Counted from the first letter of the stretch, positions 23,511-31,601 are shown. The stretch is DNA of 43,653 nt from Planctomycetota bacterium (GCA_016195405.1 JACPZP010000104.1:1-43653); one strand, 5' to 3'. Notes: a model not told the origin generated them from the sequence alone. Program-made: numbers and translations.

Positions 23511-24107
23511 ATGGCTGTATTTGACTTTCCAAAAGCAGGCAGAGATGTACCCTGTAACACCTGGTGGAGCTTTGCAGCTTATGGCTCGGGACTACCAGCT
23601 GCGATCATGCAGGTGTGGTGTGAACTCACCTACATAGTTGACATGCAAGAGGTCAGTTTAATTGGCATACCGCTGTTACAACCTAATGGAAATGGCTTAT
23701 GGGCCGCGGCCTTCGATAGGGCTTGGCAAGGCGGCGGTACGCCGCCAAGCCCATATTCACTTGCGCTATATTCGGTTGTGCCTCCGACCAGGAGTCAGGA
23801 CCGACCGCTTGGCAAGATCGGAGGCCTCACTTTGGTTCAAGTTCACGCGCCCACAATTTCGTCTCCGGCCAACGGCGATCCAATTACAGGAACCTTCACA
23901 GCATACGGGGCATCAGGAGAACCCATCAATGGTCAGGCCTCTGTAATGCACCCGTCATCAGGAATGGACAAAACTGGGTCCGTGATATTTAAGAACGGGT
24001 CTTTCTGGATCACGTATACCCAACTGACGTCTGCGGGTAACAACTGGACTTTGACAGTGCAAGACACTGATGGCGCGCAGGCGACCCGCACGGGCTTGCA
24101 TGTTTGA
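23511..24107 (+). CDS. Unknown beta-rich protein, 198 aa
   Basis: I do not recognise the family. A GGAGGA ribosome site stands before ATG 23511. Two parts are seen. The N-terminal half has many aromatics (TWWSFAAYGSG, MQVWCELTYIVDMQEV, WAAAFDRAWQGGG). The C-terminal 85 residues look like an Ig-like or fibronectin-like sandwich (PTISSPANGDPITGTFTAYG, ASGEPINGQ, TGSVIFKNGSFWITYTQL, NNWTLTVQDTDG). No signal peptide is seen. The DNA is less GC-rich than in the flanking kinases. It lies 21 bases after kinase 1 and 48 bases before the caspase gene, probably in the same transcript. It could be a substrate or binding partner of the caspase, by position only. Confidence 0.62.
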   Translation: MAVFDFPKAGRDVPCNTWWSFAAYGSGLPAAIMQVWCELTYIVDMQEVSLIGIPLLQPNGNGLWAAAFDRAWQGGGTPPSPYSLALYSVVPPTRSQDRPLGKIGGLTLVQVHAPTISSPANGDPITGTFTAYGASGEPINGQASVMHPSSGMDKTGSVIFKNGSFWITYTQLTSAGNNWTLTVQDTDGAQATRTGLHV

Positions 24108-24155
24108 TTCAGTTGGATTGGTGTCTCCATTCACCATCCGTTTTGGAGTTTACTC

Positions 24156-25181
24156 ATGTTCAGGATTTTTTTGGCGGCCTTTTTCTGCTGCATGATGCCT
24201 GCTTCATGGCTGCTCGGTGAGGCGATTTCATTTGCGTACCAACCTCAAGGCAAGGAAAAGATACAACACTGCGGCATGGCGCTTTGTATCGGCCTGAATC
24301 ATGTTGACAGTAATTGGTATCAGCATTGGGACGGGGCCATGAGAAGCGGCGAAAACGACATGAAAGTAATGGCTGAGATTGCCGAATCGCAGCACTTTCA
24401 GACGAAAAGACTACCGACCACGAAGGCCACGCGCCAGTGCGTACTTCACGAGATCGAAAACGCCGCCAATGCACTAAAGCCGGGAGACATTTTCCTGCTG
24501 ACCTTCGCGGGACACGGCAATTCCCGCCCAGAGCTCACGCAGGGGTTAAACTGCGACGCCCTCGACAAGTCATGGTGTTTGTACGATGGCGAGTTGTTGC
24601 ATAATGAACTTGCGGCGAAATGGCCTAAGTTCAATCCTAAGGTCCGAATAGTGGTGATTTCCGAAAGTTGTTTCAGTGGAACGATCACAAAGTTCAGGGA
24701 ATGTGCGGCAATGCTGACTGCAACTGCAGGGACTCTGGAAGCGGCCCAGCGCTGGCAAAAGGCCTTCGAGCCGCTGTTCTCTTTGCCAAAAGACGGGCCG
24801 CTGAACCCGGCGAGTTCCCCTGTGGCCGCAATGCCATCCAGCGTCTCCAAAGCCGTTTACAAGCAAAAGCGCGCCTTTTTTGAGGCGATTGCTAAGAGTA
24901 CACCAAGCTACGAACAATCGGTGGACGCCATGAAATGCACTGTTTTGCTCATTTCTGCTTGCCAGAACAATCAATGCGCAGTCAGCGATGGTACAAACGG
25001 GCTGTTTACGAAAGCCCTTGAAAAAGTCTGGGATAATGGACATTTTCAAGGCTCCTATTGTACTTTTCACGAGAGAATTCTCTATGAGTTAATCGGGCAT
25101 CAATCGCCAAACTATCTCGTCATCGGCGCTCCGAACGTGAAGTTCGAACGCGAAAAGCCGTTCACAATTAATCCGAACTAG
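24156..25181 (+). CDS. Exported caspase-family (C14) protease
   Basis: A 341-residue protein. A hydrophobic leader (MFRIFLAAFFCCMMPASWLL) suggests export. The caspase fold begins at about 38 (CGMALCIGLNHVD). The catalytic His120 lies in LLTFAGHGNS and Cys172 in VVISESCFSGT; the usual Asp before the Cys (DSC) is Glu here. Then VLLISACQNNQCAVSD and NGLFTKALEKVW match the later strands and helix of bacterial caspases, and the end SPNYLVIGAPNVKFEREKPF is the typical C-terminus of planctomycete members. Metacaspases cut after basic residues and caspases after Asp; the specificity here is unknown. The gene sits between two paralogous receptor kinases; its stop is 34 bases from kinase 2. Confidence 0.88.
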   Translation: MFRIFLAAFFCCMMPASWLLGEAISFAYQPQGKEKIQHCGMALCIGLNHVDSNWYQHWDGAMRSGENDMKVMAEIAESQHFQTKRLPTTKATRQCVLHEIENAANALKPGDIFLLTFAGHGNSRPELTQGLNCDALDKSWCLYDGELLHNELAAKWPKFNPKVRIVVISESCFSGTITKFRECAAMLTATAGTLEAAQRWQKAFEPLFSLPKDGPLNPASSPVAAMPSSVSKAVYKQKRAFFEAIAKSTPSYEQSVDAMKCTVLLISACQNNQCAVSDGTNGLFTKALEKVWDNGHFQGSYCTFHERILYELIGHQSPNYLVIGAPNVKFEREKPFTINPN

Positions 25182-25215
25182 GCAAGTCGCAATTTCGTCA
25201 TTCAGGCTGAGACTT

Positions 25216-27279
25216 ATGTCAGATGGTACCTCATCCTCGACCAACAACTGCCCAGGCCTGGACGTCTTGCAGGCGTTCAGCCTGGGCGCCCTTTCCGATG
25301 AAGAGTTGCAAGCGGTGGCGGAACACGCTTCGGTTTGCGAGCGTTGCGAAGCCGTCTTGGCGACAATCGAAAACAAGGCCGACGCCCTCGTGTCCGGTTT
25401 GCGACGGCATGTCTCTTTGTCATCCAGCGACTTTGAGCCGGCAACCGACGCGGGGGCGACGGCCGCCCCATCGGGCGACACGATCGTCGGGCCCTTGGCG
25501 GACACTGCCGAAGTTCGCCTTCCCGTTCGGCTTCTGCACTATGAGCTTACCGAGAAATTGGGCGACGGCGGCATGGGCGTGGTTTACAAGGCTTCCGACA
25601 CCAGGCTGAAACGCACCGTCGCAGTGAAACTCGGCCCCGGCGTCATTCTCCGCGGCGACGAGGCGCGCGCCCGCTTTAAGACGGAGGCCGAGGCCGTTGC
25701 TCGCCTCAATCATCCCAACATCGTCCGGCTATATGAATTCGGCGAATACCGCGGCGACCCCTACTTCGCCATGGATTACCTGGACGGAGGCAGCCTTGCC
25801 AAGGTGCTTGCCGCCGGGCCGCTGCCGGAGCGCAAGGCAGCGGAGCTGGTGATGACGCTCGCAAGCGCGATGCAACATGCCCACGACAGCGGCATCATCC
25901 ATCGCGATCTCAAGCCGGCCAATGTCCTGCTTAACTCCGACGGCGCCGCCAAGATCACGGACTTCGGCCTGGCCAAATTGCTCGACGCCGAACAGGGATG
26001 CACGCGCTCCGAAGCCCTGATCGGCACCGTCGGCTACATATCTCCCGAGGCAGCCACCGGTAAAACCAAGGACATCGGTCCGCTCGTAGATGTCTATGGT
26101 CTCGGCGCCATTCTTTATGAAGCCTTGACGGGGCGCGCTCCGTTTAAGTCTTCGAGCAAGGCGGAAACTTTGAACTTGGTCCGCACGCAGCTGCCCAAGC
26201 CGCCCTCCTCGTTTCAACGCGGCATCTCGCCGGTCCTCGAAGCGATCTGCCTGCGCTGCCTGGAAAAGAAGCCCAAGCATCGCTTCGAAAGCGCTCAGGC
26301 GCTGGCCGACGACCTGGGCCGTTGGCTGCGTGGTGAGCCGACCAAGACGAAGCCGCCGGGACCGCTCTTGCGCATATACCTGTGGTCAAGGCGTCGCCCA
26401 GCCTTGGCTGTGGGACTCTTCTTGGCGATTGTCGCGGCCGTGGCTACGCCGATCGTCCTTCATTTCACCGATCCCGATCTGAAAGTGGTCAAGATCGAGC
26501 GCCGTTTGGCCAACCGCGAAAAGGTGGTTCTCATCGGCGAAACCGGCGGGCCGAAATGGCTGCGCTGGCGCAATGCTAAAGAGCGGGGAAAATCATCGGT
26601 ATCCGCGGACGGCGTCTTCACGGTGGATGCTTTTGGACGCGGCGCCTTGGAGCTGGTCCGCAATCCGCAAACGGATCACTTCCGCTTTCGCGCGGAGATC
26701 AAACACACGACGACGATGAAGACCGGCCGCATCGGCATCTTCATCGGCATGACGGAGTTTAACCTCGGCGGCGACACACTCTTGAATTTCGGTCAAGTCA
26801 CATTCAACGACATGGAAGACGCCCACTTCGCTCTGAGACTTATCGCCCCTGAGAAGAGGCCGAAACAGCCGCCGTTGGGCAATCCGGTGAATCTCGACGG
26901 GCACCTTTTGATCCGCGGGCCGGAGGGCGGCCACCGATACGACTGCAACGCCGGAATGCGCGGCGAATACCTCTTCAAGCCCGCCTACGAGCCTCCCAAA
27001 TTCAAGGAATGCCCCTGGCGCAAAATCGAGATCGAAGTGTCGCCCAAGAGCGTCCAAGTCACCTGGGAGGGCAAAGACAAGCTCAAGGAAATCACTCCCG
27101 AGGAATGGTCGAACAACCTATCGCATTGCTTCAAAATACTGAACGAGCGCGGCTACGAAGTCGCTGCCCTGCCCCAAATCTTGCATCTCCGCGGCGGCGT
27201 CGGACTTTTCGTCAGCAACGCATCGGCGTCATTTCGCAACGTCGTTCTGGAGCCGCTCGACGACGTTCCGGCGCCTTGA
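25216..27279 (+). CDS. Transmembrane Ser/Thr kinase with Zn anti-sigma-like N-terminus (paralogue 2)
   Basis: A 687-residue protein with the same layout as the gene at 21408. Zn motif: Cys12, His37-x3-Cys41-x2-Cys44 (HASVCERC). Kinase about 110-375: LGDGGMGVVYKA, Lys138, HRDLKPAN (Asp231), DFG (249-251), GTVGYISPEA. A transmembrane helix lies at about 396-417, and an extracellular beta-rich domain ends FRNVVLEPLDD. The activation loop differs from paralogue 1 (GTVGYIS against GTYRYMA), and the outer domains differ more than the kinase cores, so the two may sense different ligands. A 30-base stretch before the membrane helix (26379-26408) is identical to 22601-22630. No sigma factor is directly adjacent, so the two receptors may share the one at 20726. 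Confidence 0.93.
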   Translation: MSDGTSSSTNNCPGLDVLQAFSLGALSDEELQAVAEHASVCERCEAVLATIENKADALVSGLRRHVSLSSSDFEPATDAGATAAPSGDTIVGPLADTAEVRLPVRLLHYELTEKLGDGGMGVVYKASDTRLKRTVAVKLGPGVILRGDEARARFKTEAEAVARLNHPNIVRLYEFGEYRGDPYFAMDYLDGGSLAKVLAAGPLPERKAAELVMTLASAMQHAHDSGIIHRDLKPANVLLNSDGAAKITDFGLAKLLDAEQGCTRSEALIGTVGYISPEAATGKTKDIGPLVDVYGLGAILYEALTGRAPFKSSSKAETLNLVRTQLPKPPSSFQRGISPVLEAICLRCLEKKPKHRFESAQALADDLGRWLRGEPTKTKPPGPLLRIYLWSRRRPALAVGLFLAIVAAVATPIVLHFTDPDLKVVKIERRLANREKVVLIGETGGPKWLRWRNAKERGKSSVSADGVFTVDAFGRGALELVRNPQTDHFRFRAEIKHTTTMKTGRIGIFIGMTEFNLGGDTLLNFGQVTFNDMEDAHFALRLIAPEKRPKQPPLGNPVNLDGHLLIRGPEGGHRYDCNAGMRGEYLFKPAYEPPKFKECPWRKIEIEVSPKSVQVTWEGKDKLKEITPEEWSNNLSHCFKILNERGYEVAALPQILHLRGGVGLFVSNASASFRNVVLEPLDDVPAP

Positions 27280-27308
27280 ATCCGCGATTATGCTGCTCGA
27301 CGGCTCTC

Positions 27309-28073
27309 TCAAAACTGCGTCGTGGCATGCGGCTTTCCCGGCCGGACGTTGCACTTGACGTACGGGTAGTAATGGTCGTCGTCGCCCGTGCCTTCGCCAT
27401 TTTCGAACCACTTCTCCACGATCACGGCCTCTTGCTCGGCGCCATAATGGTCCCACTGCGCGGTCGGGGAATCGGGAACGTTGTAGGCGCCGCCGGTACA
27501 GCACTGATAGTAGATCGAATTGAAGATATAGCCCCATGTGAACAACTGGTGGTAGCCCTGCCAAACGTGGCACGCTTCGTGAACCAGCGTCTGGCCGGCT
27601 TTGCCGTCGTGCTCGGGAAAGCCGTTGATGGCGTCGTTGTAGCCGCTTCTTCCGAGGAACAGGAAATAGCATTCCCCGCGCTTGGCGACCAGCGCCACCA
27701 GTGCCAAAAGGAGTTCCTCGCAGCCCGGCAGAATCAGATTGGCGACGGCGGCGACGAAGCTTGCGGGAAGGGTGAACGGCCGGCCGCTGACGCCGATCAG
27801 CGACACCACCAGAATGTTCTTGATCGGCGGCAAGGAGCCTTGATAAACGCGCTTCAGGATTTCCCGCTCCTCGCCGCGCAAGCCGCGAATGCCGATCGTG
27901 AGAGCATCATAGATTTGCTCCAACTCGGCGCCGAAATCCTCCAGGCCGTTGAGAAAGCGTTTGCCGAGCTTGTTTGCTTCATCGGCGACGTGCTGCGCCG
28001 CGTCTTCCACATCATCGACCGCGTGCCGCACTTGACCGGCCGCGTGCTTGACGGCTTTGCTGAATAGGCTCAT
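27309..28073 (-). CDS. Putative zincin-like protein (HEXXH motif)
   Basis: A 254-residue protein starting at ATG 28073, which has an AGGAG site; the open frame continues 50 codons upstream without coding character. Residues 1-60 are an amphipathic, coiled-coil-like helix (AVDDVEDAAQHVADEANK). The middle is hydrophobic (PFTLPASFVAAVANLILPGC, LLLALVALVA). At 163-175 is LVHEACHVWQGYH, giving a His165-Glu166-x-x-His169 zinc-site pattern, with a later AEQEA (212-216) that could give a third ligand, as in the VHE-x-x-HVWQ proteins seen with secretion-system effectors. A metallopeptidase role is likely but not shown. It is convergent with kinase 2 (29 bases apart) and downstream of the unknown gene at 28168. 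Confidence 0.7.
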   Translation of the reverse strand: MSLFSKAVKHAAGQVRHAVDDVEDAAQHVADEANKLGKRFLNGLEDFGAELEQIYDALTIGIRGLRGEEREILKRVYQGSLPPIKNILVVSLIGVSGRPFTLPASFVAAVANLILPGCEELLLALVALVAKRGECYFLFLGRSGYNDAINGFPEHDGKAGQTLVHEACHVWQGYHQLFTWGYIFNSIYYQCCTGGAYNVPDSPTAQWDHYGAEQEAVIVEKWFENGEGTGDDDHYYPYVKCNVRPGKPHATTQF

Positions 28074-28167
28074 TTTCGGCTCCTGCAAGGGAATTGGGGG
28101 CGTCTTCGATCTTCTCGTCATCCCTTGTACGGGGGCTGTGACAGACGCGCTTCCTTGGCGGCGCAGG

Positions 28168-29118
28168 TCAAGCCAGCGCCAAGCCCGACTCCGTCCGGCT
28201 GCGTTCGTCGTGCAACTTGACAAAGGGCGCCGCCACCGGGTGTAGCTGTGGATTGCCCACGACTTCGACCAACTGGCACGTCGCCCGCGATTTGCACGCT
28301 TGCGCGTATTCTGCCTCCCAGGCGCGCATTCGGTTTCTTTCGGCCTCGTTTTCCCAAGGGAAGCGCACCGGCGGCGGAAGCAAACCGCAGCGCCACGGCT
28401 TCGGCGTCAAGCGTGCCCGGAAGCTCTTTTGGGCCCGGCACAATAATCGATAGGCCGGATCGCAGCCGAGGAAATCCATGGCTGCCTCGCTTTCGGCGCC
28501 GCCCGGATCGAACACGGCGTGCGTCACCAAATAGCGCAAACCCGAGCGGGTCCGGTAAACGCGCATGCCCCAATCGGGATGTGCCGCCAGCCATTGTTGC
28601 CGCTTGGCTTTCGCGGTCGCTTCCGTAGCGCCGGCAGTGGGCGCAGCGCCGCCCGTTGTCGTGGTGGTCGATTGACCCAGCGCCTGCAACAACGGCTGCA
28701 ACACCGGCTGCAACAGGCGATCCCAAAATCCGGCCGCGGGTTGCGCGCTTGACGGTTGTTGCACCGTCGCAGATGCGGGCGTTTCCGGCAGATCGACGTC
28801 GATGAAGCAAACGCGCGCGGCATTCAAAATCTCCGCGCCATAGGCATTGCGCGTGATCGCCGCCTCCAATGCGCCGCCGACACCGGGAAACTCGCGCAGT
28901 ATTTCCTCGCGCAACGGCCGCGTCGAATACACGTAGCGACCCGGGAACGGCTCGCCCCTCATGATGCGCTGGGCAACGCGCTCGACGGCTTCGCGCGCCT
29001 GGGCGTTAGCATCCTCCTTGCTCGTCGTAGAGCCGCGCCACAGGCGGATGGGCAGGTTCGCTCCCCTTGGACTCTGCGCCGTTGCTTCCGCTTTCGACCA
29101 ATGCTTCGCGAATTGCAT
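28168..29118 (-). CDS. Unknown protein, 316 aa, with RARLTPKPWRCG motif
   Basis: No named family is recognised. Three parts are seen. The N-terminal about 115 residues are basic and helical (GRYVYSTRPLREEILREF, EILNAARVCFIDVDLPE). A Thr/Ala/Pro-rich linker (about 115-175) contains QPVLQPLLQALGQSTTTTT. The C-terminal 140 residues look compact: MRVYRTRSGLRYLVTHAVFD, LGCDPAYRLLCRAQKSFRAR, LTPKPWRCG, then WENEAERNRMRAWEAEYAQA. The Arg- and Trp-rich core, with a FD-P-G acidic turn before it, recalls a family seen in planctomycete genomes and could bind nucleic acid; this is inference. It lies 94 bases upstream of the zincin gene on the same strand. Confidence 0.65.
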   Translation of the reverse strand: MQFAKHWSKAEATAQSPRGANLPIRLWRGSTTSKEDANAQAREAVERVAQRIMRGEPFPGRYVYSTRPLREEILREFPGVGGALEAAITRNAYGAEILNAARVCFIDVDLPETPASATVQQPSSAQPAAGFWDRLLQPVLQPLLQALGQSTTTTTGGAAPTAGATEATAKAKRQQWLAAHPDWGMRVYRTRSGLRYLVTHAVFDPGGAESEAAMDFLGCDPAYRLLCRAQKSFRARLTPKPWRCGLLPPPVRFPWENEAERNRMRAWEAEYAQACKSRATCQLVEVVGNPQLHPVAAPFVKLHDERSRTESGLALA

Positions 29119-29409
29119 GACTTCGCCCTCAGAGAACCAAGATGGGAGAACCTGCTTGTTTCACGCCGTGTCGTGGTAGGACGGGTTTCCAACTTGTCCC
29201 GCCAAACTGCTGATGGGAATCGTACCGGAGCGACTTTCACTGGGCAAACAAAAACCTTTGAGGCCACCATGGACCCGTATAAGCTGGGCAATCCCCAACG
29301 TTTGTTGGTCGCGGAAAAAACCAGCAAGTGACTAAAACCACATCTGGGCCGTTCTCGTCGTTACAGTGGTCCGGCCGCGTAAGACGGTTTTTCCTGGGGG
29401 AAGGTCACG
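29119..29409. other. Divergent intergenic region
   Basis: The 291 bases between two divergent genes hold no convincing gene. A 20-codon peptide starting at 29270 (MDPYKLGNPQRLLVAEKTSK) has a weak TTGAGG before it, but is too short to judge. taggacgggtttccaacttgtcccg (about 29177-29201) is an imperfect palindrome of the GGGAC-type repeat. The stretch after 29331 probably contains the promoter of the gene at 29410. Confidence 0.4.
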
Positions 29410-29871
29410 ATGGTTGATTCTTTGAACGACATCCGGGTCGCGGCGCCCTGCAAGGCATCGTGGGACGGCATGCACGGCGATGACCGCGTGCGTTTCTGCT
29501 CGCAATGCCGGCAAAATGTCTACAACCTCTCCGAGATGAGCCGGGCCGAAGCGACGAACCTGATCCAAAACCATGAAGGCCGGACCTGCGTTCGCTTCTA
29601 CCGGCGCAACGACGGCACGCTCCTGACGCGCGACTGCCCTACCGGCTTGCGAGCCCTGCGCCGGCGCACGATGATCGGCGTCACTGCCATCGGTGTCTTG
29701 GTAGCCACCGTCCTGCTCGCGTGCTTCGGCATGGCCCTGAGCAGCACTCCGAAGCGAAACGCGATTGTGGGGGACGATGAGCCGAGGCTCGGCGCGTTCG
29801 AGCGAGTGTGGGCGATCTTGTTTCCGCCTCCACCAGATGAGTGCGTCATGGGTAGGCCAGCCTTCCGATAA
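29410..29871 (+). CDS. Cysteine-rich (zinc-ribbon-like) single-pass membrane protein
   Basis: A 153-residue protein. The N-terminal soluble domain carries Cys14, Cys30-x2-Cys33 (DRVRFCSQCRQNVYNLSEM), Cys60 and Cys76 (TRDCPTGLRAL). The layout -APCKASWD-GDDRVRFC-x2-C…CVRFYRR-DGT- is a recurring family in planctomycetes and related phyla with no known function; the first Cys set suggests a bound metal. A transmembrane helix is at about 88-110 (MIGVTAIGVLVATVLLACFG), followed by a 40-residue proline-rich tail. There is no signal peptide, so the Cys domain should be cytosolic. A GGGGGAAGG ribosome site precedes ATG 29410. Confidence 0.78.
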   Translation: MVDSLNDIRVAAPCKASWDGMHGDDRVRFCSQCRQNVYNLSEMSRAEATNLIQNHEGRTCVRFYRRNDGTLLTRDCPTGLRALRRRTMIGVTAIGVLVATVLLACFGMALSSTPKRNAIVGDDEPRLGAFERVWAILFPPPPDECVMGRPAFR

Positions 29872-30244
29872 TTGTGCCCCTCGCCCTTCTCGCACCCAAT
29901 GTCGAAATCCTTGAAAGTCAGCGCTTTAGGAAAAGTCGCCCTAAGCCGTTGCCGATAATCTACTTGACATTCCCGCCCCGGAGTTTTAGGCTTTCTCGTA
30001 GGACAGGATTTTGATCCTGTCGGGATTTCGCCCTTTTGTCAGGTTCGAAACCTGACCTACTTCGTCAGGTTCGAAAACCTGACCTAATTTGTCAGGTTCG
30101 GAATCCTGACCTACAGGCCTCGGTGCCGCTGCCGTTCCATTCGGGTCAGGGGGGTACGTTCGACTTCGACTCGTTCGACCTCGAATGTGACCTGCCCCCG
30201 GAACAAGCGCGTGCCAGCCGTTCCTTCCACGTAAGGGGCTCCCC
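29872..30244. repeat. Intergenic region with three tandem gtcaggttcg…cctgac palindromes
   Basis: No gene is seen in these 373 bases. Three near-identical hairpins, 30038-30056, 30064-30083 and 30091-30110 (gtcaggttcgaaacctgac and variants), recur every 26-27 bases, each followed by ctac or ctaa. A related aggacaggattttgatcctgtc stands at about 30000-30021. A perfect TTGACA (29964-29969) with 17 bases to TAGGCT is a weak promoter candidate for the DUF1501 gene. The three units are too few and too palindromic to call a CRISPR array. Confidence 0.75.
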
Positions 30245-31591
30245 ATGCTCGACATTCTGGGCCCGGCCGCCAGGTACTGCGACGGCATTTCGCGGCGCAG
30301 CTTCCTCAAGATCGGTGCTTTCTCTTTTGGCGCGGCCAGCCTTTCCCTCACAGACATCTACAAGGCCGAAGCGAACGAGGGACGATCTTCCTCGCATAAG
30401 GCCGTCATCAATATCTTCCTGGGCGGCGGTCCGCCGCATCAGGATATGTGGGACATCAAGACCGAAGCGCCGCGCGAAATCCGCGGCGAGTTTTATCCCA
30501 TCGCCACCAGCGTTCCTGGCATCCAAATCGGCGAGTGCTTCCCGCGTCTGGCCCGCATCATGGACAAGTGCGTCGCCATCCGGTCGGTGGTCGGCGCTCC
30601 GGATCGCCACGATGCCGTCATGTGCACGACCGGTTGGCCACATAGCTCGCTCCAGAACATCGGCGGACGCCCCAGCGTAGGCGCCGTGCTTTCGCGCCTC
30701 CAAGGCCCGGTCGATCCGTCGGTGCCGGCCTTCGTCGGCTTGGCGGCATCCACGCAGCATCGGCCTTGGGGCGATCCGGGCCAGACCGGCTTCCTCGGCC
30801 CGAGCTATGCCCCTTTCAAACCCGACGGCCCGGGCATGGCGAACATGCGTCTTAACGGCATCAGCAGCGACCGGCTGAGCGACCGCCGCGGCCTGCTCAC
30901 CAGCTTCGACGCCCTGCGCCGCGAGATCGATGCCACCGGCGCGATCGAAGGTCTCGACTCCGCCCAACGCCGCGCTCTCGACGTTCTGACTTCAAGCAAG
31001 CTCGTCGAAGCCCTCGACATCTCACGCGAGCCGTTGCGCGTCCGCGAACGCTATGGCGACGGCAAGCCCTACAACTTCCAGTTCGACGGCGCCCCAACCG
31101 TGAACGAACACCTCTTGGTCGCCCGACGATTGGTGGAAGCCGGCGTCCGCTGCGTGACCTTGACCTTCGGCCGCTGGGACAGCCACGGGCAAAACTTCCA
31201 ACTGGTGCGCGACCACGGCGGCAAGCTCGACCAATGCCTGAGCGCACTGATCGAAGACCTCGAGCTCCGCGGCATGCTCAACGATGTGACCGTGATCGCC
31301 TGGGGTGAATTCGGCCGCACGCCACGGATCAACAACGGCGCCGGCCGCGACCATTGGTCCCCGGTGAGCTGCGCCTTCATGGCCGGCGGCGGCATGCGGA
31401 CGGGCCAGGCCATCGGCGCCACCAACCGTCTCGGCGAACACGCCTTCAGCCGGCCGGTGACGCACGGCGAAATCTTCGCAACCATCTACCGCAACCTGGG
31501 TCTGGACCCGGCGACGACGTACATCGTCGACCCATCGGGCCGGCCCCAGCATTTGGCCGATCGGCCGGTGATGCGCGAATTGGTTGGGTAA
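30245..31591 (+). CDS. DUF1501 Tat-exported protein
   Basis: A 448-residue protein with a twin-arginine leader (SRRSFLKIGAFSFGAASLSL), so it should leave the cytosol already folded. Family marks: VINIFLGGGPPHQDMWDIKT, RDHWSPVSCAFMAGGG, HGEIFATIYRNLGLDP and a final IVDPSGRPQHLADRPV. The DUF1501 fold belongs to the alkaline-phosphatase/sulfatase-like superfamily; GPPHQDMWD and GEFGRTPRIN hold the presumed metal ligands, but the substrate is unknown. In planctomycetes these genes often follow a DUF1549/DUF1553 cytochrome-type protein; here the gene is alone. It ends in a hairpin shared with the convergent WD40 gene. Confidence 0.93.
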   Translation: MLDILGPAARYCDGISRRSFLKIGAFSFGAASLSLTDIYKAEANEGRSSSHKAVINIFLGGGPPHQDMWDIKTEAPREIRGEFYPIATSVPGIQIGECFPRLARIMDKCVAIRSVVGAPDRHDAVMCTTGWPHSSLQNIGGRPSVGAVLSRLQGPVDPSVPAFVGLAASTQHRPWGDPGQTGFLGPSYAPFKPDGPGMANMRLNGISSDRLSDRRGLLTSFDALRREIDATGAIEGLDSAQRRALDVLTSSKLVEALDISREPLRVRERYGDGKPYNFQFDGAPTVNEHLLVARRLVEAGVRCVTLTFGRWDSHGQNFQLVRDHGGKLDQCLSALIEDLELRGMLNDVTVIAWGEFGRTPRINNGAGRDHWSPVSCAFMAGGGMRTGQAIGATNRLGEHAFSRPVTHGEIFATIYRNLGLDPATTYIVDPSGRPQHLADRPVMRELVG

Positions 31592-31601
31592 AAGCCGTTT
31601 A

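Noticed and set aside
27009..28067. 352-codon plus-strand frame
   Set aside because: Overlaps the end of kinase 2 in another phase and lies antisense to the zincin-like gene; no protein-like motif.
28756..29331. 191-codon plus-strand frame
   Set aside because: Mostly antisense to the 316-aa gene; only its last 20 codons lie in free intergenic DNA and are too short to judge.
30038..30110. CRISPR array
   Set aside because: Only three units, each itself a palindrome, with spacers of 7 bases; no cas genes nearby.
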